DNA of 64,000 nt, from NCBI RefSeq assembly GCF_900475415.1, contig NZ_LS483388.1, positions 730,001 through 794,000 of the forward strand, given 5' to 3'. Source of the stretch: Streptococcus porcinus (lineage in GTDB: Bacteria > Bacillota > Bacilli > Lactobacillales > Streptococcaceae). Position numbers and translations under genes: made by a program. Positions 22,331 to 29,847 of the stretch are shown here, one piece after another. How positions within the stretch are numbered: position 1 is the first letter of the stretch; every line of letters starts with the position of its first letter. The notes under the pieces were generated by a model, which made no database searches, was not told the origin of the DNA, and saw only the letters and a program-made list of their open reading frames with translations.

Positions 22331-22717
22331 ATGAAAGAATTTAAAACAAAAGAACTAAAAATATTTGAAAATTATGAAACACTATTAGTTGATTATGGTC
22401 ATGTCATTGTGTCCACAAAAGTTGTTGAATCATCATTAAATTATCACCAGACAGCTCATGGTGGATACCTTTTTGCTTTAAGTGATCAGATTTCTGGGGC
22501 TGTAAGTGTCTCTACCGGTTATGATACAGTTACTCAACAGTCGAGTATAAATTATTTTAAACCTGGAAAGTTAGGAGATATTTTAACAATTGAAGGAACT
22601 TGTATCCATGATGGAAAAAAGACCAAAGTTAATGAAGTTGTTATTAAAAATCAAAAAAATAACATATTAACACGTGCTATTTTTACAATGTATGTGACAG
22701 GAAAACGTGAAGAGTGA
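22331..22717 (+). CDS. PaaI-like hotdog thioesterase
   Basis: The frame is open from a TTG at 22274, but ATG 22331 behind AGGAAAATAC starts MKEFKTKELKIFENYET and gives the family-like length of 128 residues. HQTAHGGYLFALSDQISGAV is the hotdog helix with the HGG-(x)n-D catalytic pattern, and the end TRAIFTMYVTGKR is the terminal strand. Such enzymes hydrolyse acyl-CoA thioesters. The natural acyl group cannot be told. Confidence 0.85.
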   Translation: MKEFKTKELKIFENYETLLVDYGHVIVSTKVVESSLNYHQTAHGGYLFALSDQISGAVSVSTGYDTVTQQSSINYFKPGKLGDILTIEGTCIHDGKKTKVNEVVIKNQKNNILTRAIFTMYVTGKREE

Positions 22718-22861
22718 TAAATTTGGTCATTTAATTTACATTGGATACTTTAAACACATAAAAATAAAGGTTTTTGCAAGTTCATTTTTAACTTTCAAAG
22801 GCTTTTTTTATGCACAATTTGAGGGGCAAATGATATTGGCATCAATTTAGAAATCATTTTT

Positions 22862-22890
22862 CTGACTTTTTTATTTAAAAGTGCTATAGT
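22862..22890 (+). promoter_or_regulatory. Promoter of the fetAB-like operon
   Basis: CTGACT (22862-22867), a 17-base spacer and TATAGT (22885-22890). Confidence 0.7.
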
Positions 22891-22895
22891 ATTAA

Positions 22896-22910
22896 TAAGA
22901 ATGATTATAA
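22896..22910 (+). promoter_or_regulatory. Per/Fur-like box at the fetAB-like operon
   Basis: TAAGAATGATTATAA matches the streptococcal Per box pattern TTATAATNATTATAA at 12 of 14 defined positions. It begins five bases after the -10, where a bound PerR or other Fur-family protein would block initiation. Confidence 0.55.
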
Positions 22911-22932
22911 TTAAGAAAGAGAGGAGAAAAAA

Positions 22933-23589
22933 TTGCCAATACTTGAATTTAAAGACGTCTCATTTTCATCTGATGGGAAGGACATCTTAAAAAATCTTAG
23001 TTTTGCTATTGATGAGGGAGACTATGTATCGATTATAGGTCCTTCTGGTAGTGGGAAAAGCACTCTTTTGAAGCTAGCTAGTTATTTACAAAGTCCGACT
23101 AGCGGGGATATTATGTTTGAGGGTAAATCATTGGGGGCTTACAATCCAATAGAATTACGTCAGGCCCTTTCTTATTGTTTTCAAACTCCACATCTATTTG
23201 GTGAAAAAGTGAAAGATAATATTCAATTTCCCTACGAAATTAGACATTTACCTTTGGATCAGGCCCGTGTCAATAAACTTTTTGAACTATTTAAAATGGA
23301 TCTTTCGTATTTAGAACAGGATGTTAAAAAATTATCTGGAGGGGAAAAGCAGCGAATAGCTCTGATTCGACAATTGTTATTTGAACCAAAGGTTCTTTTA
23401 TTGGATGAAGTGACCTCAGCTTTGGATTCTGTTAATAAAGAAATAGTCGAAGAAGTTATTGAAAGGCTAAATAACAAGGGGGTTACTATTCTCTGGATTA
23501 CCCATGATACTAGTCAAAGTAAAAAATATGCTAATAAAATGATGACTATTGTAGATGGGAAACTAGAATCTATGGAGGTGATTAAATGA
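22933..23589 (+). CDS. ABC transporter ATP-binding protein, FetA/YbbL-like
   Basis: A TTG start 22933 behind AGAGAGGAG gives 218 residues. It has Walker [10 protein letters not shown] (near residue 37), Q-loop YCFQTP, signature LSGGEKQRIAL, Walker B VLLLDEVTSALD and H-loop ITHDTS. The size and the TPHLFGEKV segment fit the YbbL/FetA subgroup, and the partner permease is UPF0014/FetB. In Escherichia coli FetAB exports iron and protects against peroxide stress. The Per-like box upstream agrees with an oxidative-stress or metal role here, but the substrate is inferred. Confidence 0.85.
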   Translation: MPILEFKDVSFSSDGKDILKNLSFAIDEGDYVSIIGPSGSGKSTLLKLASYLQSPTSGDIMFEGKSLGAYNPIELRQALSYCFQTPHLFGEKVKDNIQFPYEIRHLPLDQARVNKLFELFKMDLSYLEQDVKKLSGGEKQRIALIRQLLFEPKVLLLDEVTSALDSVNKEIVEEVIERLNNKGVTILWITHDTSQSKKYANKMMTIVDGKLESMEVIK

Positions 23590-24359
23590 GTGGAGCAGAT
23601 AATATTTCCGTAACGTCTTTATTACTAGCATCATCTTTGGTTTTGATAACATTATTTTTTTCTTATTGGCAAAAATTGAAGTTAGAAAAAGAGATTATTG
23701 TAGGAGCAATTCGAGCAGTTATCCAGTTACTTATAGTTGGCTTTGTTCTTGATTATATCTTTGGGTACAAAAATCCTATTTTTACAGCTCTTTTGTTATT
23801 ATTTATGATTGTGAATGCTTCTTATAATGCAGCTAAGCGTGGAAAAGGAGTTGGTAATGCTTTTAAAATATCTTTTGTCGCTATTACTTTAGGTGCGAGT
23901 ATTACGCTATCAGTTTTAATTTTTTCAGGAATTTTAGAGTTTGTGCCTAATCAAATGATCCCTGTTGGGGGAATGATTATCAGTAATTCAATGGTTGCTA
24001 TTGGGTTATGTTATAAACAACTTTTAGATTCTTTTCGAGATAAACAAGAAGAAGTAGAAACCAAATTAGCACTTGGTGCTGATATCTTACCTGCTTCTAT
24101 TGATATTATCCGTGATGTTATTCGGACTGGCATGGTGCCAACAATTGATTCGGCTAAGACACTAGGTATCGTTTCTTTACCGGGAATGATGACAGGGTTA
24201 ATTCTAGCAGGAACTTCTCCTATACAAGCTGTGAAATATCAAATGATGGTTACTTTTATGTTACTAGCTACAACATCAATTGCTTCTTTTATTGCTTCTT
24301 ATCTGGCTTATAAAGGATTCTTTAATGACAAAAAACAATTAGTAGTTAAACAGTCATAG
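23586..24359 (+). CDS. ABC transporter permease, FetB/YbbM (UPF0014) family
   Basis: 257 residues with a four-base overlap (ATGA) to the ATPase gene, so translation is coupled. It has six or seven membrane spans; characteristic segments are AIRAVIQLLIVGFVLDYIF, VPVGG-like (PVGGMIISNSMVAIGL) and the cytoplasmic coupling region KLALGADILPASIDI followed by RTGMVPTIDSAKTLGIV with the LPGMMTG motif. This is the complete UPF0014 pattern. It forms the membrane half of the exporter. Confidence 0.88.
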   Translation: MSGADNISVTSLLLASSLVLITLFFSYWQKLKLEKEIIVGAIRAVIQLLIVGFVLDYIFGYKNPIFTALLLLFMIVNASYNAAKRGKGVGNAFKISFVAITLGASITLSVLIFSGILEFVPNQMIPVGGMIISNSMVAIGLCYKQLLDSFRDKQEEVETKLALGADILPASIDIIRDVIRTGMVPTIDSAKTLGIVSLPGMMTGLILAGTSPIQAVKYQMMVTFMLLATTSIASFIASYLAYKGFFNDKKQLVVKQS

Positions 24360-24425
24360 ATAGAAAAAAGCCAACAATAATGAGTTTTCAAGTTGTTTTT
24401 ATGCTAAATTCCATATCAAATGTGC

Positions 24426-24454
24426 TTGACAATTCTTCTTATCTTAGCTATACT
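24426..24454 (+). promoter_or_regulatory. Strong promoter of the MFS transporter leader
   Basis: Consensus TTGACA (24426-24431), a 17-base spacer and TATACT (24449-24454). The start would be near 24461, giving a leader of about 180 nt. Confidence 0.85.
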
Positions 24455-24460
24455 GTTAAC

Positions 24461-24643
24461 AATTAAATACTGCTTTAACTATGTACCGTGAGACATAAAA
24501 GCACAAAGAAGAGATGGCAAATGCTACCCTCTTATTTTCTAGAGATTTTTTGACTCACGGCTACTGGCGGGGGTCTTTTTTGGCTTTTATCAGTATTCAA
24601 TTAATTAAGGTAGTCAGTGAGCTACTATTAAAGGGAGAAAGAA
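24461..24643 (+). promoter_or_regulatory. Structured 5' leader RNA, candidate switch (unassigned class)
   Basis: Helix A: CCGTGAG (24486-24492) with CTCACGG (24554-24560). Helix C: TACTG (24562-24566) with CAGTA (24591-24595). Helix B links their loops: ATAAAAGC (24495-24502) with GCTTTTAT (24583-24590), a kissing-loop or pseudoknot of 8 bp. A small hairpin AAGAG/CTCTT (24509-24533) lies inside A. The same CTCAC segment can instead join a terminator-like stem (GACTC 24552-24556 with GGGTC 24571-24575, one wobble, then six T) or pair with GTGAG (24617-24621) near the ribosome site. I see no match to known riboswitch consensus sequences that I remember. Confidence 0.6.
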
Positions 24644-25867
24644 ATGTCACAGATGTCACTAGACAGAAATAACAAAAGAGCCCTTGCGGCAGCTATTATA
24701 GCTTCAGGAACAGATGATTTAAACGTTATGTTTCTTGCGTTTTCAATGTCTTCAATTATTACCGAACTTGGCATAACAGGAGCACAAGGTGGTTGGATTG
24801 CAACAGTAACAAACTTAGGGATGCTACTTGGAGGCCTTATTTTTGGATTATTGGCTGATAAGTACCATAAGTTTAAAGTCTTTAAATGGACAGTATTGGT
24901 ATTCTCGATTGCGACAGGTCTCGTTTACTTTACCAAAAGTATTAACTATCTCTATCTGATGCGTTTTCTTGCTGGGATTGGTGTAGGTGGAGAATATGGT
25001 GTAGCTATAGCTATTATGGCAGGTATTGTCCCAGCAGAAAAAATGGGACGAATATCTTCTCTTAATGGAATTGCTGGGCAATTAGGCTCAATTTCCTCCG
25101 CACTATTAGCGGGTTGGTTAGCACCAAGTTTAGGGTGGAGAGGACTTTTCTTGTTTGGTTTAGCACCAATCTTGCTAGTCCTATGGATGATGTTCAGTAT
25201 TGATGATGACAAGATTTGGGATAAGGGTAGTAATGGAACAGAAGAAGCTAGTCAACCTGTTAAAATTAGTCAACTTTTTAAAAGTCCACATTTAGCAGGG
25301 CAAACCTTAGCATTAATGGTCATGACTACAGTTCAAATTGCTGGTTACTTTGGAATGATGAATTGGCTACCAACTATCATTCAGACTAATCTTGGGCTCT
25401 CTGTCAAAGACTCATCTTTATGGATGGTAGCGACAATCTTAGGAATGTGTCTGGGGATGGTAACCTTTGGTCATATTTTAGATAAGTTTGGCCCAAGACC
25501 AGTTTATTCGGCATTTCTAATAGCTTCATCGGTCTGCGTTTATCTCTTTCAATTTGCAAATTCAATGCCAGCCATGATAATTGGTGGGGCAGTAGTTGGT
25601 TTTTTCGTTAATGGTATGTTTGCAGGGTACGGTGCTATGATTACAAGACTTTACCCACACCACATTCGGTCAACTGCAAATAATGTCATACTTAATGTAG
25701 GTCGTGCTATTGGTGGTTTCTCGTCTGTCATCATTGGTAAAATTCTTGATATTTCAGGTATGGCCATGGTCATGATTTTCTTAGCCACCCTCTATATGAT
25801 TAGCTTTGGAGCGATGTTATCTATTAAAAATCTCCAGCCAAGTCTTTATAAGCAGTTATCAAAATAA
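24644..25867 (+). CDS. MFS transporter (aromatic acid:H+ symporter-like)
   Basis: 407 residues, ATG behind AAGGGAGAAAG. Twelve membrane segments form two six-helix halves joined by a loop near residue 195 (DDKIWDKGSNGTEE). The loop 2-3 motif GLLADKYHKFKVF, the GVGGEYGVAIAIMAG stretch in helix 4/5 and the second-half copy GHILDKFGPRPVYSAF are typical of the sugar/aromatic-acid branch of MFS. The substrate is unknown. The gene is single, with its own promoter, a long leader and a terminator, so expression is probably controlled through the leader. Confidence 0.85.
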   Translation: MSQMSLDRNNKRALAAAIIASGTDDLNVMFLAFSMSSIITELGITGAQGGWIATVTNLGMLLGGLIFGLLADKYHKFKVFKWTVLVFSIATGLVYFTKSINYLYLMRFLAGIGVGGEYGVAIAIMAGIVPAEKMGRISSLNGIAGQLGSISSALLAGWLAPSLGWRGLFLFGLAPILLVLWMMFSIDDDKIWDKGSNGTEEASQPVKISQLFKSPHLAGQTLALMVMTTVQIAGYFGMMNWLPTIIQTNLGLSVKDSSLWMVATILGMCLGMVTFGHILDKFGPRPVYSAFLIASSVCVYLFQFANSMPAMIIGGAVVGFFVNGMFAGYGAMITRLYPHHIRSTANNVILNVGRAIGGFSSVIIGKILDISGMAMVMIFLATLYMISFGAMLSIKNLQPSLYKQLSK

Positions 25868-25877
25868 GGATAAATTA

Positions 25878-25910
25878 AAAGGTATTAGCGAGCACTAATA
25901 CCTTTATAAT
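25878..25910. terminator. Terminator between MFS gene and the convergent thioesterase gene
   Basis: AAAGGTATTAG-cgagca-CTAATACCTTT, then TATAATTTTT. The minus strand has matching T-rich sequence after the stem, so it can act both ways. Confidence 0.8.
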
Positions 25911-26266
25911 TTTTGAAGAAATGTTTCTTTATTAAGCCGAACTCTGGTATGACAAGCCTTTGCAATTAATTGTTTATCAACAAAGGCTTCTAACTGAAAA
26001 TCGTATCTGCGTCCTTGATTAGTAACCTCGGTTATCAGGACAGTGACAGAATTGCCAATTTTGCTTGCTTTTAAATGGTCAATAGTCATTTTTGTTCCGA
26101 CAGTCGTTAATAGGTTATCCTGAATCTCTTCTTTAATGAAGAGATAAGCAGTATTTTCTAAAAAACTAACGAGACTGGGTGTCGAAAGGACTTCAAGCTC
26201 TCCAGAACCAACATATTTAGCTGAATGTTCAATCCTTGTTTCATACACTTTTGAATAGATAGCCAT
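25904..26266 (-). CDS. Hotdog-fold thioesterase (FlK-like)
   Basis: 120 residues with AGGAGG before the ATG on the minus strand. The pattern TPSLVSFLENTAYLFIKE, VGTKMTIDHLKASKIGNSV and YDFQLEAFVDKQLIAKACHTR is the FlK/YbgC-like thioesterase fold with conserved Glu and His (the latter in IDHLKA). It would hydrolyse a short acyl-CoA. Its 3' end lies inside the shared terminator. It is monocistronic and separated from rsuA by a 250-base gap. Confidence 0.8.
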   Translation of the reverse strand: MAIYSKVYETRIEHSAKYVGSGELEVLSTPSLVSFLENTAYLFIKEEIQDNLLTTVGTKMTIDHLKASKIGNSVTVLITEVTNQGRRYDFQLEAFVDKQLIAKACHTRVRLNKETFLQKL

Positions 26267-26521
26267 TGTAACCTCCTTGTTATTTTATTATAGTACTTTA
26301 AACCATTTAAGTCTGCTGAAAACTGGTTATATGGTATACTAATAAAAAAGATTAGGAACTTAGAATGGGGTCTATGATTGAAACTAAATAAGTAAAAGCT
26401 GATTATCTCGAAATCCGTTCCAAGAATTAGAAAAGATGACATAGAAATGTAAGGTATTTAATTAGTCAATTTATCAAATTGCCTTTTTGAAGATCTTACT
26501 TATGTAAGTGAGGAGATGATA

Positions 26522-27241
26522 ATGAGATTAGATAAATTTTTAGCCGAAACTGGCTTTGGAAGCCGTACTCAGGTAAAAAGTTTGCTCAAAACAAAAAAAG
26601 TATGCGTTAATGGTAAAAAAGAGTCTCAAGCCAAAAAGCAGATTAATCCAAATCTTGACCGAGTGGAGGTTGAGGGTCAAGAAGTTTTATACGAAGAGTT
26701 TGTCTATTACATGCTTAATAAACCTAAAGGTGTCGTTTCAGCTACCCAAGATAAAGTTCACCAGACTGTTTTAGACTTACTAGATGCGACAGCAAAGCAA
26801 AAAGAAGTTTTTCCAGTGGGACGTTTAGATAAAGATACACACGGATTATTATTATTGACAAATAATGGCAACTTGGCACACCGTCTTCTTTCTCCTAAGA
26901 AGCATGTCAATAAAGTTTATGTGGCCGATGTTGATGGTTTAATGACTAATCAAGATATTGAGGCTTTCAAAAAAGGCATTCACTTATCAGACCATCAGTG
27001 TCAGCCAGCACTTTTGGAGATTTTAGCACTTGATTATGAAAAGTCGCAGTCACGTGTCAAAATAGTTATTAAAGAAGGAAAATTTCATCAAGTTAAACGT
27101 ATGGTATTAGCGTGTGGGAAGGAAGTGAGAGATCTTCAGCGCCTTGAAATGGGACCTTTACAACTTGATTCTAAGCTTGCACTCGGCGCATTTAGAAAGC
27201 TAGAAAATACTGAAATTGAGGCCTTACTAAGCTTACCTTGA
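26522..27241 (+). CDS. rsuA: 16S rRNA pseudouridine(516) synthase RsuA
   Basis: Of two in-frame ATGs six bases apart I choose 26522, which is six bases after AGGAG. The product has 239 residues. An S4 RNA-binding domain (MRLDKFLAETGFGSRTQVK) is followed by the catalytic domain with VGRLDKDTHGLLLLTNNG, whose Asp is the nucleophile. LLSPKKHVNKVYVADVDG and KIVIKEGKFHQVKRM match the RsuA subgroup rather than RluB. The enzyme modifies U516 in helix 18 of 16S rRNA. Confidence 0.9.
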   Translation: MRLDKFLAETGFGSRTQVKSLLKTKKVCVNGKKESQAKKQINPNLDRVEVEGQEVLYEEFVYYMLNKPKGVVSATQDKVHQTVLDLLDATAKQKEVFPVGRLDKDTHGLLLLTNNGNLAHRLLSPKKHVNKVYVADVDGLMTNQDIEAFKKGIHLSDHQCQPALLEILALDYEKSQSRVKIVIKEGKFHQVKRMVLACGKEVRDLQRLEMGPLQLDSKLALGAFRKLENTEIEALLSLP

Positions 27242-27252
27242 ATCTTATCATT

Positions 27253-27284
27253 AAAAACCTATGTGCATCGACACATAGGTTTTT
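27253..27284. terminator. Bidirectional terminator, rsuA / corA-like
   Basis: AAAAACCTATGTG-catcga-CACATAGGTTTTT, a 13-bp perfect stem with A/T arms on both sides, between convergent genes. Confidence 0.9.
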
Positions 27285-28206
27285 ACAGCCATTTTTTAAA
27301 TTTTGAGTAGAGAATTGCTGCGATAAAAATGGTTACAGCAAAAATAATAACTAACGGGTAACCTAAGGGACTTGCTAATTCAGGCATGTATTTGAAATTC
27401 ATCCCATACCAGCCAACTAGGATGGTTAAGGGCATGCAACAGGTTGTAACAGTAGTTAGAATAGCCATATTTTTATTTTGGCGCATTTCTAATTGAGATT
27501 TGGCCATTTCTCTTATCTGGATGATGGTTTCTCTTAACATTAAAACTGTTGATTGCAATCGTGCAACGCGGGCAGAAAAAAGATGGAAAAAGCGTAGGTT
27601 TTCTTCTTGGAAAAAATTGTTTTCATTTTCTGCTAATTCTTGACTTAAATCAAGGAGTTGACTATAATGCAGATTCAATTTAGTCAGTTTACGTCTTAAA
27701 CTATTTAGATCTGATTCATGGTATTGGTTTTTTCCATCAAGAATGGTTTCCTCTAAATTATCGAGATATTTATCGTAAGCTTCCAGTAGCTCACTATCTC
27801 CTTTGATAATAGTTTCTAAAAAATCATAGAGAAAGCGCTCTAAACTGGGATTTTTCCACTTTTTACTTTTTTGAATCTTTTTAACCAGATGTTCTACATG
27901 ATGATGTTGATCAATGAAGACAATCCCCCGCTCATCAAGGGCAAAGGAAAAATCAATGGATTCGTTCAGCAAGTCATCACGATTGGGGATTTTGAAGGTT
28001 CCTGTAAGCGAGTCAAGGTTAACTTCGGCCTTAGTAGATTTAGCGCTAGCAAAGTCAAAATCCATGTCAATGCCCATTTGTAAAGCATCCTGTAAGCTTT
28101 GCCACTCGGCAGGTTTGATAACTGCTACAAAGGGATTTCTGCTTTGTTGACAGTTTTCAAAGGTTGTTACTTTTAATTTATCTGAAACATTATAATACAT
28201 AAGCAT
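27283..28206 (-). CDS. CorA family magnesium transporter
   Basis: 307 residues. A long cytoplasmic N-terminal domain, rich in charged helices (ELLEAYDKYLDNLEETILD), is followed by two C-terminal membrane segments with YGMNFKYMPE between them, the GMN signature at the pore mouth. The first span is AILTTVTTCCMPLTILVGW and the second is PLVIIFAVTIFIAAILY. It forms a pentameric Mg2+ (or Co2+/Ni2+) channel. The start is uncertain: a second ATG lies six bases downstream and neither has a strong ribosome site. Confidence 0.9.
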   Translation of the reverse strand: MLMYYNVSDKLKVTTFENCQQSRNPFVAVIKPAEWQSLQDALQMGIDMDFDFASAKSTKAEVNLDSLTGTFKIPNRDDLLNESIDFSFALDERGIVFIDQHHHVEHLVKKIQKSKKWKNPSLERFLYDFLETIIKGDSELLEAYDKYLDNLEETILDGKNQYHESDLNSLRRKLTKLNLHYSQLLDLSQELAENENNFFQEENLRFFHLFSARVARLQSTVLMLRETIIQIREMAKSQLEMRQNKNMAILTTVTTCCMPLTILVGWYGMNFKYMPELASPLGYPLVIIFAVTIFIAAILYSKFKKWL

Positions 28207-28225
28207 ATTATAAGTCTATTAAGTA

Positions 28226-28253
28226 AAAAAAGCTAGTTCCAACTAGCTTTTTT
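28226..28253. terminator. Terminator after pepS (minus strand)
   Basis: AAAAAGCTAGTT-cc-AACTAGCTTTTTT. It lies after the pepS stop on the minus strand and before the corA-like start region. Confidence 0.85.
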
Positions 28254-28259
28254 GTTTGT

Positions 28260-29501
28260 TTAGATGGCCCATTCTCCACTACGGAAAATTGGCACAACTT
28301 TGCCATCTTTTGTGATACCATCAATATCCATTTTATCTGACCCAATCATGAAGTCAACATGTGCTGTTGAACGGTTCAAGCCGGCAGCTTTTAATTCTTC
28401 TTGAGACATCTCTGTTCCCCCTTTTAAACTAAAAGCATAAGCAGCGCCGATAGCTAAATGATTTGAAGCATTTTCATCAAAGAGAGTGTTGAAGAAAGTT
28501 AAGCCAGATAGCGAAATTGGTGTTTTGTGTGGTACAAGTGCGACTTCACCCAATGAGCGAGCACCGTCGTTTTCTTCAACCAATCGTTTAATAGTTTCTT
28601 CCCCTTTTTTGGCTGTTACTTCTGTGATCTGACCATCTTTAAAGGTAAATCTCATTCCTTCAATAACAACTCCAGCATAGCTAAGTGGTTTCGTTGAAGA
28701 AACATAACCATCAGCTCGGCGATAATCAGGAGCCGTAAAGACTTCTTCAGTTGGCATATTGGCGATGAATTCTTCTCCTTGAGCATTCTTACTACCAGCA
28801 GCTTCCCATAAATGGTTTTCAGGCATGCCTAGGGTTAGATCAGTTCCAGGAGCCACGTAATGGAGAGCATCAAATTGGTAATCGTTCAAGATTTTTGCTT
28901 TTGCTTCCAGTTTAGCTTGATGATCATCCCAAGCTTTTATTGGATCTTCTTCATAGATACGATTCATCTTGAAAATAGCGTCCCATAAGGCATCAACTTG
29001 CTCTTCTTCTGTAGCAAGGTCTGGGAATACCATAGCAGCCCATTCTGGGCTTGGAGCTGCAACAAGATTCCAAGAAAATTTATTTGCTTGCGAAGCGGCC
29101 CGCTGTTTTTCAAGAGCAATGGCAGTAGCTTTCGTAGCTTCAGATAGCCTTTCGGAATCAACACCTGCAAAGGCATTAGGGTCAGATGAACGAACGAAGA
29201 GACGACTAGCATTTTTTTCTAAAAAGTAGTTTGATTTTTCGACTAAGTAATTTGGCACGTTAATCAAACGCTCATAATCAGCATGCAAGAGACGTTGACG
29301 AGCAATCTTATCATCAATGTAGTCAATAACAACTTCAGCAGCACCAGCTTTATAGGCTTTTTCGGTCAATAGTGAAGCCAATTGATAGTGCTCAACAGAA
29401 ATAGCGATGATTAGTGTATGACCCTTTTGAATATTAACCCCTTTTGTGATTAAAAGATTAGCGTACTTTTCTAGATTTTCTTTGAAATTTGGTAAAACCA
29501 T
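28260..29501 (-). CDS. pepS: Aminopeptidase PepS (M29 family)
   Basis: 413 residues, full length for M29. The metal-binding and substrate residues lie in the C-terminal half: VVIEGMRFTFKDGQITE, VALVPHKTPISLSGLTFFN with the Glu/His set, and STAHVDFMIGSDKMDIDGI with His and Asp ligands. There is no signal peptide, so it is cytosolic. It trims N-terminal residues from peptides and supports amino-acid supply and peptidoglycan-peptide turnover in streptococci. It is monocistronic with its own terminator. Confidence 0.93.
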   Translation of the reverse strand: MVLPNFKENLEKYANLLITKGVNIQKGHTLIIAISVEHYQLASLLTEKAYKAGAAEVVIDYIDDKIARQRLLHADYERLINVPNYLVEKSNYFLEKNASRLFVRSSDPNAFAGVDSERLSEATKATAIALEKQRAASQANKFSWNLVAAPSPEWAAMVFPDLATEEEQVDALWDAIFKMNRIYEEDPIKAWDDHQAKLEAKAKILNDYQFDALHYVAPGTDLTLGMPENHLWEAAGSKNAQGEEFIANMPTEEVFTAPDYRRADGYVSSTKPLSYAGVVIEGMRFTFKDGQITEVTAKKGEETIKRLVEENDGARSLGEVALVPHKTPISLSGLTFFNTLFDENASNHLAIGAAYAFSLKGGTEMSQEELKAAGLNRSTAHVDFMIGSDKMDIDGITKDGKVVPIFRSGEWAI

Positions 29502-29668
29502 GTATGACCCCTTTTTTAGTTATCGTAAGTCTAATGTAGCATAAAAGAGGTAAAAGCTCAAGATGAAGGAGCTTCTTAAAAGGAAATAAGCTAATAACTT
29601 GCTATTTGCTAATTGGTCATTTTCGTGTTAAGATAATAGAAAGAAAAATCTATAGTTGAGGTAGTAAA

Positions 29669-29797
29669 GTGGCATTTGGAGAAAATGGACCTAGAAAAAA
29701 AACAACATTTGAAAAAATTACAATGTTTGTTGTTATATTAATGGTTCTTGTAACTGTCGGCGGCCTTGTTGCAGGTGCGTTATCAGTATTGATGTAA
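29669..29797 (+). CDS. DUF4044 family small membrane protein
   Basis: A 42-residue gene too short for ordinary ORF calling. GTG 29669 follows GAGG (29657-29660). It has a basic start MAFGENGPRKKTTFEK and one membrane span ITMFVVILMVLVTVGGLVAG, ending ALSVLM. DUF4044 proteins of this size occur throughout streptococci, usually upstream of obg, as here. The function is unknown. Its stop touches the terminator that separates it from obg. Confidence 0.75.
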   Translation: MAFGENGPRKKTTFEKITMFVVILMVLVTVGGLVAGALSVLM

Positions 29798-29821
29798 AAA
29801 AACGCCATCAGGCGTTTTTTT
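29797..29821 (+). terminator. Terminator after the DUF4044 gene
   Basis: AAAAACGCC-atca-GGCGTTTTTTT. A compact strong hairpin 27 bases before the obg start; obg must rely on readthrough or on a promoter of its own. Confidence 0.85.
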
Positions 29822-29847
29822 AAAATAAGAGAAAGTAAGAGAAGGAT

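Noticed and set aside
22718-22860. Possible terminator near 22770-22812 (AAAGG...CCTTT-like sequence)
   Set aside because: The arms do not pair well enough to support a stem; the gap otherwise holds only the fetAB promoter.
24461-24643. Known riboswitch classes (preQ1, THF, ZTP, guanidine, purine, T-box) for the MFS leader
   Set aside because: None of their conserved cores that I can recall appears in the leader; a covariance search would be needed to exclude distant members.
26365-26480. Decayed small gene before rsuA (MGSMIETK followed by several in-frame stops)
   Set aside because: The translation after the first stop has no recognisable similarity and contains repeated stops, so it is probably chance.
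27871-28150. Plus-strand open frames opposite the corA-like gene
   Set aside because: They are antisense to a protein with an intact GMN motif and have no start signals.
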